Part shown: positions 1 through 5,839 of the stretch, piece after piece | Position numbering within the stretch: the stretch's first letter is position 1 | Layout of the letters: each line of letters opens with the position of its first letter | Assembly: GCA_946534745.1 (NCBI GenBank) | Contig: CAMNDA010000404.1 | Span: forward strand, 1 to 10,825 | Reading direction: 5' to 3' | Origin: an uncultured Verrucomicrobiota bacterium | GTDB lineage: Bacteria; Verrucomicrobiota; Kiritimatiellia; RFP12; UBA3636 | DNA length: 10,825 nucleotides | Notes under the pieces: model-generated | The model's input: the letters and a program-made list of their open reading frames with translations, nothing else | Databases searched by the model: none | What the model was told of the DNA's origin: nothing | Made by a program: the position numbers and the translations under genes

Positions 1-593
1 GGGACGCGGAGGCCGCGGTATTCGACGGGGTGGGTGAACTGGGGGAAGTCGAGGAGGCCGGTTTCGAAGCTTTCGTCCTGCGTGGCGCCGTCGCCCCCGA
101 GGACGCCGGGGAGGAGGCGGACCGTCGCGTCGATGACGCACGCGGCGGGGAGGGCGCCGTTGGTGAGGACGTAGTCGCCGATCGAGATCTCCTCGGGCTG
201 GAGGATCTGCCGCACGCGGTCGTCGATGCCCTCGTAGTGTCCGCACAGGAAGATCAGGTGCCTCTCCTGCGCGAGGCGGTGGGCGTCGGCCTGGACGAAG
301 GGTTTTCCGGAGGGCGTCATCAGGAGGACCTTGGAGCCTTCCTCCCGGACGGACTCGACGGCGCGGACCAAGGGGTCGGGCAGCATGATCATGCCCGGGC
401 CGCCGCCGTAGGGCCGGTCGTCGGTGGTGTGGCGCTTGTCCTCGGTGAAGTCCCTCGGGTTGACGATCCGGAACCGGACCGCTCCCTTGCGGGAGGCTCG
501 GCCGATCATGCTTTCCGAGAGGAACCCCCGGATCATCTCCGGGAACTCGGTCACGACGTCGACCGACAGGGGGATGGACGCGGCGTCCGCCAC
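1..593 (-). CDS. trmD: tRNA (guanine-N1-)-methyltransferase TrmD, C-terminus off the left edge
   Basis: TrmD is a cytoplasmic SPOUT enzyme that uses S-adenosylmethionine to make m1G at position 37 of tRNAs with G36, which prevents +1 frameshifting. The reading frame runs off the window and gives about 197 codons, so roughly 40 residues of a usual 230-250 are missing. I read VDVVTEFPEM near the N-terminus, YGGGPGMIM (about 68-76), LCGHYEGIDDRVRQ and GDYVLTNGALPA, which form the trefoil-knot cofactor site, and DFPQFTHPVEYRGLRVP at the edge. The start chosen is GTG at 593-591, because GGAGG lies 5 nt upstream and no ATG fits; this makes the N-terminus slightly longer than usual. It lies 42 nt downstream of rpsP and is probably cotranscribed with it. 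In many bacteria rimM lies between them; here it does not. Identification is firm; the exact start is fairly sure. Confidence 0.95.
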   Translation of the reverse strand, partial: MADAASIPLSVDVVTEFPEMIRGFLSESMIGRASRKGAVRFRIVNPRDFTEDKRHTTDDRPYGGGPGMIMLPDPLVRAVESVREEGSKVLLMTPSGKPFVQADAHRLAQERHLIFLCGHYEGIDDRVRQILQPEEISIGDYVLTNGALPAACVIDATVRLLPGVLGGDGATQDESFETGLLDFPQFTHPVEYRGLRV

Positions 594-598
594 GGCGA

Positions 599-603
599 CC
601 TCC
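599..603 (-). promoter_or_regulatory. Shine-Dalgarno of trmD
   Basis: GGAGG on the minus strand, 5 nt before the GTG at 593-591. It decides the GTG start of trmD. It sits only 2 nt beyond the hairpin at 606-630, so folding could affect ribosome access. Confidence 0.75.
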
Positions 604-605
604 GG

Positions 606-630
606 CGCCCCCGCGCGCGGCGCGGGGGCG
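606..630 (-). promoter_or_regulatory. perfect GC hairpin between rpsP and trmD
   Basis: Arms 606-616 and 620-630 are exactly complementary over 11 bp, all G-C pairs, with a 3-nt loop. It begins 5 nt after the rpsP stop codon and ends 2 nt before the trmD Shine-Dalgarno. There is no T-run after it on the minus strand, so it is a poor intrinsic terminator if trmD is to be expressed. More likely roles are mRNA 3'-end protection for rpsP, partial attenuation, or restraint of trmD translation so that the ribosomal protein is made in excess of the enzyme. The structure is seen; the role is inferred. Confidence 0.65.
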
Positions 631-635
631 AGCGG

Positions 636-965
636 CTAGCCCTCGGCGGCCTTCGCGGCCTTCGCGAGCTTCGCCTTCTTGCCTTTGGAGATCTTCTGGT
701 GCGTGTGCTCCGGCTTGCCCTCGTCGGCGCGCTTCTGGCGCTTGAGGAGGCTCTGCACCACGGGGCTCACGATCGCGCCGACGCCCTTCCAGTAGGCGAT
801 GCGGTCGAGCTTGAGCTCGTAGTTCTTGCCGGGCTGGCGCGGGGAGTACCAGCCGAGGTTCTCGATGAAGCGCCCGTCCCGGGGGAAGCGGGTGTCGGCG
901 GCGACGACGCGGAACGAAATGTCCCGGTTGGCGCCGGTACGGGTGAGTCTGACTTTGACGGACAT
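636..965 (-). CDS. rpsP: 30S ribosomal protein bS16
   Basis: Small-subunit ribosomal protein bS16 binds 16S rRNA and helps assemble the 30S body. The 109-residue product begins MSVKVRLTRTGAN and contains the family core DTRFPRDGRFIENLGWYSP and LDRIAYWKGVGAIVS, followed by LLKRQKR. The last about 30 residues are a Lys/Ala-rich basic tail (KGKKAKLAKAAKAAEG), longer than in many bS16 proteins and probably rRNA-binding or disordered. The start is the ATG at 965-963, since AGAGGA lies 4 nt upstream and the homology begins there. An in-frame ATG at 1052 would add 29 residues unlike bS16 and is rejected. The gene is first of an rpsP-trmD pair. A candidate promoter lies at 1041-1069. Confidence 0.97.
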   Translation of the reverse strand: MSVKVRLTRTGANRDISFRVVAADTRFPRDGRFIENLGWYSPRQPGKNYELKLDRIAYWKGVGAIVSPVVQSLLKRQKRADEGKPEHTHQKISKGKKAKLAKAAKAAEG

Positions 966-969
966 AGGG

Positions 970-975
970 TCCTCT
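970..975 (-). promoter_or_regulatory. Shine-Dalgarno of rpsP
   Basis: AGAGGA on the minus strand, 4 nt before the ATG at 965. It supports the 109-residue start over the upstream ATG. It is notable because most other genes in the window have no such site. Confidence 0.75.
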
Positions 976-1040
976 TGTTTCTTGTTTTGCGGTGCGTGCA
1001 AGGGGGCTGCGCCCGGGCGTCCCGCGCGCAACGGGCGGGG

Positions 1041-1069
1041 ATTATTGCACAAGTCCCCGCGAAAATCCA
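1041..1069 (-). promoter_or_regulatory. candidate promoter of rpsP-trmD
   Basis: On the minus strand AATAAT (1046-1041) serves as a possible -10, preceded by TGTGC in the manner of an extended -10. TGGATT (1069-1064) stands 17 nt upstream as a weak -35. This AT-rich patch is conspicuous in a GC-rich context and would give a leader of about 65-70 nt. The -35 matches consensus at only three positions, so confidence is moderate. The rest of the 966-1098 gap holds no gene. Confidence 0.45.
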
Positions 1070-1098
1070 GCGAAATCTTCGCGCCCGCGAGCGGCCGG

Positions 1099-2121
1099 TC
1101 AGACGTGGTAGAGGTTCGGGATCGCGAAGGGCAGCGGCGGGAAGGGGGAGGGCTCGGGGCCGAAGCAGGCGCGCACCAGCTCGGCGGAGGAGAGCTCCTT
1201 CGACGGAAGGCGCGTGCCGGGGCGGATCACGGGCGCGTAGGCCTCGAGCAGGCGGTCGCGGTCGAGGACGTTGAGCGACAGGCTGCGCGGGTTCATCCAG
1301 GCGCACGCGGCGCGGGCGCGCTCGGCGAGCGCGCGCGTCGCGTCGCAGACGGGGAGCTCGAGCTGCAGGCACGAGTCGAGCCTCTTCGTCGCCTCGGCGG
1401 CGATCTCGAGGATGCCGTCGACGGAGCCGCTCGCCTCGTCGATGCGGTGCCACTTGGGCGCGATCACGGCCCAGGCGTCGGGCTCCGACGCGCCCTCGGG
1501 CGTGGCGGTCCAGACCTCGCAGTCGCCGCGGCGCAGGCGCAGGCGATAGCGCTCGAGCGGCTCGACGACGTACGCGGCGGCGGTACGCTCGCGCAGGGCG
1601 AAGAGCGCGGGCGTGACGGCCTCCTCGGCCATCGGGCCGTGCGAGAAGCGGCGGACCCTGCGCGTGCGGGCGATCTTGCCGATCGAATGCGCGTCGAGGC
1701 CGTAGTCGAGGGTGAGCCCGCCGGTCTCGAAGCCGAAGTGCGCGTAGCGGTCGTGGCGTCCGCCGAGCCAGACGAGCGCGACGCCGAGCGAGCGGAGGCG
1801 CTCCAGCTGCGCCTTCATGAGCGCCGACATGCAGCCCCGGCCGAGCCACTCCTTCGCGGTCGAGACCTGGCCGACGCCGGCGATCGGGACGTCGCACCCC
1901 GCCACGCGGAGCGTCATCGGGTAGGCGCCGATGCACGCGACGATGTTCCCGGCGTCGTCGCGCACGACGGCGTGGTCGCCCATCGCCTCGTCGGTCGGGC
2001 GGAAGATGTCCGGGAAGAGCTCCTCGAACCGGCAGTGGTTCGGGTTCTCGCGGCGGAACACGGACGGGAGGAAGTCGAGCAGCTGCTCGCAGTCGGCGGC
2101 GGTGGCGAAGGAGACGTTCAT
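1099..2121 (-). CDS. GNAT-family N-acetyltransferase with C-terminal extension
   Basis: A 340-residue acetyl-CoA-dependent acetyltransferase of unknown substrate. Residues about 1-150 look like a GNAT fold: beta strand GQVSTA (about 84-89), the acyl-CoA pyrophosphate loop EWLGRGCMSALM (91-102, with E where R/Q is usual), then a helix LMKAQLERLRSLG, and RYAHFGFE (125-132), a typical motif-B end. The remaining about 190 residues contain Trp and many Arg residues but no motif I can name. The two-part layout recalls Eis-like acetyltransferases (about 400 residues), which usually carry a second GNAT-like fold and a small C-terminal domain, but this protein is shorter. No Shine-Dalgarno is present: the start codon is preceded directly by an octamer repeat array (2122-2161). 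The gene stands between rpsP and the carboxypeptidase gene on the same strand. Family assignment is good; the substrate is unknown. Confidence 0.85.
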   Translation of the reverse strand: MNVSFATAADCEQLLDFLPSVFRRENPNHCRFEELFPDIFRPTDEAMGDHAVVRDDAGNIVACIGAYPMTLRVAGCDVPIAGVGQVSTAKEWLGRGCMSALMKAQLERLRSLGVALVWLGGRHDRYAHFGFETGGLTLDYGLDAHSIGKIARTRRVRRFSHGPMAEEAVTPALFALRERTAAAYVVEPLERYRLRLRRGDCEVWTATPEGASEPDAWAVIAPKWHRIDEASGSVDGILEIAAEATKRLDSCLQLELPVCDATRALAERARAACAWMNPRSLSLNVLDRDRLLEAYAPVIRPGTRLPSKELSSAELVRACFGPEPSPFPPLPFAIPNLYHV

Positions 2122-2161
2122 GGTCGGATGGTCTGGTGGTCGGATGGTCGGATGGTCTGAT
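2122..2161. repeat. octamer array GGTCGGAT x5, touching the GNAT start codon
   Basis: Five consecutive 8-nt units on the plus strand: GGTCGGAT, GGTCTGGT, GGTCGGAT, GGTCGGAT, GGTCTGAT. Three are exact and two vary at two positions each. On the minus strand the array (unit ATCCGACC) ends exactly at the ATG of the acetyltransferase gene, so it forms the whole proximal leader where a ribosome binding site would be. Unit length 8 means that copy changes would not matter for the frame, since it lies outside the coding region. Confidence 0.85.
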
Positions 2162-2196
2162 CGTTGCGAGACTCAAGTCGCAAGACGCAAGACGAA
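2162..2196. repeat. degenerate heptamer array, consensus AGACGCA
   Basis: Immediately after the octamer array come 7-nt units on the plus strand: CGTTGCG (poor), AGACTCA, AGTCGCA, AGACGCA, AGACGAA. The unit is unrelated to the octamer and to the AATGCTG heptamer at 3120-3147. It lies between the carboxypeptidase stop codon (2208-2206) and the GNAT gene. No terminator-like hairpin is evident in this 84-nt gap. Confidence 0.6.
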
Positions 2197-2205
2197 AAGG
2201 AGCGA

Positions 2206-3468
2206 TTATTCTTCGAGGGCGGAGAAGGCCTGTTCGACGAGGGAGGAGATGGTACGGTTGCGGACGGACTTCGAGGCCTTGGAGTCGAGGTCTCCCTGCG
2301 GGGCCGGGACGCCGGTGCCCATCGTGACGACGATCACGCGGCGGCCGTTGCGCAGTACGGAGACGGCGAGCGAGTAGCCCGCGGCCTTGGTGTAGCCGGT
2401 CTTGAGGCCGTCGGCGCCGGCGATGCGAGAACCGGGCTGGAGGACGGGGTTGTGCGTGCGCATCTCGAAGAGCCGGGGCGCGGGACGGAACACGCGGAAG
2501 TCCGTCCCCGTGTACCGGAAGATGTCGGGGTGGCGGCAGAGCTCGCGCGCGAGGATCGCCATGTCGCGCGGCGTGGAGACGTCGTGCAGCCCGCCCGCGT
2601 CGGGCGGGAGGCCGTGGACCGAGCGGAAGCGCGTGTCCCTCATCCCGAGCTCGGCGGCGCGGGCGTTCATGCGCTCGACCATCGCCTCGCAGGACCCCGC
2701 CACGTGCTCGGCGATGGCGACGGCGGCGTCGTTCGCGCTCTGGATCATGAGCGCGTAGAGCATGTCCTCGAGCGTGAAGCTCTCCTTCGGGTCGAGGTAG
2801 ACCTGCGAGCCGCCGGTCTGGAACGCGCGGGCCGACACGCCGACCATGTCGTTCGTCCGCGCCTCGCCGCGCTCGATCATCTCCTGGACGAGAAGCAGGT
2901 CCATCATCTTCACCATGCTCGCGGGGATGCAGGGCTCGTCCGGATGGTCGGAGAAGAGGATGCGGCCCGACGCCGCGTCGACGGCGATCGCGCCGCGGTA
3001 GGGGTTGCGCGAGATCGTCCGGCCCGCCTTCGGCGTGCGCGCGATCGCGTCGACCGCGGCGGCCGAGGGCGACGCGCGGCCCTCCTCGAGGAGCGCGGAG
3101 CCGGGAAGGACGGAGGGAGAATGCTGAATGCTGAATGCTGAATGCTGAATGGATGGAGGCGCGGGCGCCTCCTCGACCGGGGGCGCGGGCGCCTCTGCCG
3201 CGGGCGCGGCCGGCGCGGAGGCGAGCTCGCCGCCCGCGGCCCGGAGAGCGGCAAGCGCGGCGCGCGTGGCGCGGGCCTCCTCGGCCAGCGCGGCGGCGCG
3301 CGCGGACGCGGCGGCGGCCTCGGCCTCGAGCTCGACGATGCGGGCGGCGAGCTGTTCGGCGGTGCCGCCGGCCGGAGCCTCCGGCGCGGGCTCGCGCCCG
3401 CAGGAGGCGCAGAGGAGGAACAGGGCGGGAAGGACGGCGGCGGGCGGGAGGCGGCGCTTCATGGGCAT
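2206..3468 (-). CDS. D-alanyl-D-alanine carboxypeptidase, peptidase S11 family (low-molecular-weight PBP)
   Basis: A 420-residue DacA/DacC-like enzyme that removes the terminal D-Ala from peptidoglycan pentapeptides in the periplasm. All three penicillin-binding motifs are present: SMVK (S184 nucleophile, K187), SAN (244-246) and KTG (356-358). The N-terminus is MPMKRR plus a hydrophobic stretch ending LFLLCASC, probably a lipoprotein signal with C23 lipidated; the lipobox is imperfect (C at -3). Residues about 37-80 form an Ala/Glu/Arg-rich coiled coil, followed by a Pro/Ala linker (83-105), where a 14-bp direct repeat (3158-3171 and 3182-3195) encodes repeated APAPP. Next come translated heptamer repeats (SIQHSAFSIQHS, 106-117), then the catalytic domain. 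The C-terminal amphipathic-anchor domain of classic DacA seems absent, so membrane attachment would be N-terminal. The start could be M1 (3468) or M3 (3462); neither has a Shine-Dalgarno. A good promoter lies at 3496-3524. Confidence 0.93.
   Translation of the reverse strand: MPMKRRLPPAAVLPALFLLCASCGREPAPEAPAGGTAEQLAARIVELEAEAAAASARAAALAEEARATRAALAALRAAGGELASAPAAPAAEAPAPPVEEAPAPPSIQHSAFSIQHSPSVLPGSALLEEGRASPSAAAVDAIARTPKAGRTISRNPYRGAIAVDAASGRILFSDHPDEPCIPASMVKMMDLLLVQEMIERGEARTNDMVGVSARAFQTGGSQVYLDPKESFTLEDMLYALMIQSANDAAVAIAEHVAGSCEAMVERMNARAAELGMRDTRFRSVHGLPPDAGGLHDVSTPRDMAILARELCRHPDIFRYTGTDFRVFRPAPRLFEMRTHNPVLQPGSRIAGADGLKTGYTKAAGYSLAVSVLRNGRRVIVVTMGTGVPAPQGDLDSKASKSVRNRTISSLVEQAFSALEE
3120..3147. 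repeat. four exact AATGCTG heptamers inside a coding region
   Basis: Four perfect copies of AATGCTG followed by a partial AATG. On the coding (minus) strand the unit is CAGCATT, and because 7 is not a multiple of 3 it cycles through all frames to give the 7-residue period SIQHSAF. It sits in the disordered linker of the carboxypeptidase, where an insertion would be tolerated. It is AT-richer than the neighbouring DNA. Confidence 0.9.
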
Positions 3469-3495
3469 CGTGGCGGGGTGTCGGGAACGCGGCGG

Positions 3496-3524
3496 ATTCT
3501 ACACCATCGCGACGCCCCGCGCAA
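3496..3524 (-). promoter_or_regulatory. promoter of the carboxypeptidase gene
   Basis: On the minus strand, TTGCGC (3524-3519), a 17-nt spacer and TAGAAT (3501-3496). The -10 differs from consensus at one position and the spacer is ideal. Transcription would start near 3489, leaving a leader of about 20 nt. It faces away from the ackA promoter 27 nt further on. Confidence 0.7.
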
Positions 3525-3551
3525 ACGCGCCGGACAGGGCGCGGACCGCGG

Positions 3552-3580
3552 TTGAAATCCGCGGAAACATCGCGTAGAAT
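3552..3580 (+). promoter_or_regulatory. promoter of ackA and probably the downstream genes
   Basis: TTGAAA (3552-3557), 17-nt spacer, TAGAAT (3575-3580). This is close to the sigma70 consensus and shares its -10 and spacer length with the divergent promoter at 3496-3524. Transcription would begin near 3587, about 26 nt before the ackA ATG. Confidence 0.78.
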
Positions 3581-3612
3581 ACCGCGCCGTCCACCACGCA
3601 ACCAATCCCCCC

Positions 3613-4821
3613 ATGAGCGCCATCGAAAACGTCCTCGTCGTCAACTCCGGCTCCTCCTCCCTCAAGTTCACCCTCTACCGCATCGACGGGGAGAAGCGCC
3701 TCGCCAACGGCCTCGTCGAGCGCATCGGCTCCGACAGCGCCAACATGGTCTACCGCCGCGGCGACGAGCCCAAGGCCGAGCACGCCGTCCAGGCGCGCGA
3801 CCACGCCGAGGCGCTGCAGCTCGTCTGCAAGGCCCTCACGGACCCCGCCACGGGCGTCCTGAAGTCGCTCGACGAGGTCGACGCCATCGGCCACCGCGTG
3901 CTCCACGGCGCGGACCTCTTCAAGGAGGCGACGCTCGTCACGCCCGAGTCGCTCGCCGGCATGAAGGGCCTCATCCCGTTCGGTCCGCTCCACATGCCCC
4001 CGAACATCGGCGGCATCGAGGCGTGCCAGAAGATCTTCCCCGGCGTCCCCAACGTCGCCGTCTTCGACACCGCGTTCCACCAGACGATGCCGCCCTGCGC
4101 CGCGCGCTACGCGATCCCGGACGAGTTCCGCACGAAGTACGGCATCCGCAAGTACGGCTTCCACGGCACGTCGCACCACTTCGTGACGCTCGCCGCGGCC
4201 GAGTTCCTCGGCAAGCCCGCCGACCAGGTGAACCTCGTCACCTGCCACCTCGGCAACGGATCCTCGCTCGCCGCGATCAAGAACGGCAAGGTCTACGACA
4301 CGACGATGGGCCTCACGCCTCTCGCCGGCGTCGTGATGGGCACGCGCTCGGGCGACATCGACCCGGCGGTCGTCCTGGAGCTCGTCCGCAAGGGCATGAC
4401 GGCCGACGAGATCGACACGCTCCTCAACAAGAAGTCGGGCCTGCTCGGCGTCGGCGGCATCAATAGCGGCGACATGCGCGACATGGTGAACGCCGCCGCG
4501 GCCGGCACCGAGACGGCGGAGCTCGCGCTGCAGATGTGGGCGCACCGCATCGTGCAGTACATCGGCGGCTACTTCGCCCTCATCGGCGGCGCCGACGCGA
4601 TCGTCTTCACCGGCGGCATCGGCGAGAATTCCCGCCCCGCCCGCGCCCGCATCCTTTCGCGCCTCGCCTGCCTCGGCGTCGACTTCGACGAGGAGGCCAA
4701 CGCGACCAGGTCCGGCCCGTGCTACCTCTCCAAGCCCGGCAGCAAGGTCGCCGCGATCGTCATGCCGACCGACGAGGAGCTCATGATCGCCCGCGAGACC
4801 TACGCCGTCGTCACGAAGTAG
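3613..4821 (+). CDS. ackA: acetate kinase
   Basis: Cytoplasmic acetate kinase (402 residues, the normal length) interconverts acetyl phosphate plus ADP and acetate plus ATP, usually for ATP formation in fermentation. The signatures are NSGSSSLKF (11-19), VFDTAFHQTMP (150-160), YGFHGTSHH (181-189), HLGNGSS (212-218), GTRSGDIDP (243-251), FTGGIGENS (332-340) and PTDEELMIARE (385-395). By a constant +4 offset from the Methanosarcina enzyme, the expected active-site residues are present: N11, R95, D152, H184, R245 and E388. The start ATG has no Shine-Dalgarno; a C-rich leader precedes it. The usual partner, phosphotransacetylase (pta), is not next to it in this window. A strong promoter at 3552-3580 drives it, and three more genes follow closely on the same strand. 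Confidence 0.98.
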   Translation: MSAIENVLVVNSGSSSLKFTLYRIDGEKRLANGLVERIGSDSANMVYRRGDEPKAEHAVQARDHAEALQLVCKALTDPATGVLKSLDEVDAIGHRVLHGADLFKEATLVTPESLAGMKGLIPFGPLHMPPNIGGIEACQKIFPGVPNVAVFDTAFHQTMPPCAARYAIPDEFRTKYGIRKYGFHGTSHHFVTLAAAEFLGKPADQVNLVTCHLGNGSSLAAIKNGKVYDTTMGLTPLAGVVMGTRSGDIDPAVVLELVRKGMTADEIDTLLNKKSGLLGVGGINSGDMRDMVNAAAAGTETAELALQMWAHRIVQYIGGYFALIGGADAIVFTGGIGENSRPARARILSRLACLGVDFDEEANATRSGPCYLSKPGSKVAAIVMPTDEELMIARETYAVVTK

Positions 4822-4869
4822 CCCCTCCCCCCTCTCTCTTCACAACCCCCAAACCCAAAAAGCACACCC

Positions 4870-5796
4870 ATGAACACCTGCCTCCGCTCCGCCCTCGCCG
4901 CCGCGCTCTGCGCCGGCCTCTCCGCCTCCGCCTTCGCAGCCGCCCCCTCCGCCGCCGACGTCCAGGCCGCCGCCGCCGCGCACGCCGTGCTTTCCGGCGC
5001 CCTCGCCAACGGCGACTTCGGCGCGGTCTGGAAGGGCCTTCCCGCCTCCTACAAGACCGCCGCGTCCGACGCCGTCAAGGACTTCGCCGCCAAGATGGAT
5101 CCGCAGATCTGGAAGCTCGGCCAGGACACCGTCCTCCAGATCGCCGCGACCCTCGTCAAGCAGAACGGCCTCCTCGTCGGCATGGGCGACGAGACGCCCG
5201 TGCCCGTCCCCGGCAGCGGCACGCTCACCGACGCGGAGAAGAAGGCGTTCCTCGTGAAGGGCGGCGCGAAGCTCGGCGCCGTCGCGCGCGCGGCCACGCT
5301 CGAGAAGCTCGCCAAGGGCGACCTCCAGGCCCTGCTCGACACGCCCGCGCTCACGATGAAGGGCGTCACGGACGCCGTCGCCGACATCAAGCTCCCGACG
5401 TACAAGGCCACCGCCAACGAGGACGGCTCCGTCACGATGACGAACGCCGCCAATCCCGAGGACAAGGACCGCATGGTCAAGGTCGAGGGCGTCTGGATCC
5501 CCGAGGACGTCGCCGACGCCTTCAAGGAGAAGGACACGTGGAAGGCCGCCGTCGCGAAGATGAAGCCCCTCGACGAGGCGACGAAGCAGCAGGCGACGAT
5601 GGTCCTCACGGCGTTCCAGGGCGCCGCGAAGAACGCGGGCAAGGCCACCTCGAAGGAGGAGCTGCAGGGCGCCATCATGCAGGCGATGATGCCCCTCATG
5701 ATGATGGGCGGCATGGGCGGCGGCGACGCCGGCTTCGGCGACGACGAGGACGACGGCGACGACGAGGACGACGAGGTCCAGGACGCGGCCGAATAG
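4870..5796 (+). CDS. secreted protein of unknown function with Met/Gly stretch and acidic tail
   Basis: A 308-residue protein I cannot assign. Residues 1-23 form a Sec signal peptide (MNTCLRSALAAALCAGLSASAFA, cut here as an n-region, Ala/Leu core and AFA-A site), so it should be periplasmic or outside. The mature part is mostly helical in character, with WKGLPASYK (54-62), KMDPQIWKLG (75-84) and VKVEGVWIPEDVADAFK (203-219), the last resembling a small beta-rich accessory domain end. Residues 269-285 are Met/Gly-rich and 291-308 almost all Asp/Glu, which could bind cations or be disordered. It has the feel of conserved secreted proteins of the PVC group with a WxxLPxxY motif, but that is an impression only. 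It lies 48 nt after ackA and 43 nt before the flavodiiron gene. No Shine-Dalgarno precedes the ATG. Confidence 0.85.
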   Translation: MNTCLRSALAAALCAGLSASAFAAAPSAADVQAAAAAHAVLSGALANGDFGAVWKGLPASYKTAASDAVKDFAAKMDPQIWKLGQDTVLQIAATLVKQNGLLVGMGDETPVPVPGSGTLTDAEKKAFLVKGGAKLGAVARAATLEKLAKGDLQALLDTPALTMKGVTDAVADIKLPTYKATANEDGSVTMTNAANPEDKDRMVKVEGVWIPEDVADAFKEKDTWKAAVAKMKPLDEATKQQATMVLTAFQGAAKNAGKATSKEELQGAIMQAMMPLMMMGGMGGGDAGFGDDEDDGDDEDDEVQDAAE

Positions 5797-5839
5797 CCGT
5801 CCGTCCCGCCCGCACGAATCCCTCCCCTCCCTGCGCTCC

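Noticed and set aside
966..1052. N-terminal extension of bS16 from an upstream ATG
   Set aside because: The extra 29 residues do not resemble bS16, and a Shine-Dalgarno sits just before the ATG at 965.
1059..1083. Terminator after the GNAT gene
   Set aside because: Short palindromes (GCGAA/TTCGC at 1070-1082) exist, but the stem is only 5-6 bp, has no T-run and overlaps the candidate rpsP promoter.
30..1274. Long plus-strand open frame
   Set aside because: It lies antisense to trmD and rpsP, which have clear homology; its protein is Gly/Arg/Val-rich without motifs.
2122..2196. CRISPR array
   Set aside because: Units are 7-8 nt with no spacers and no cas genes nearby.
767..3601. A 944-codon open frame on the minus strand
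   Set aside because: It overlaps rpsP, the GNAT gene and the carboxypeptidase in another frame and is Arg/Pro-rich low-complexity sequence typical of a shadow frame in GC-rich DNA.
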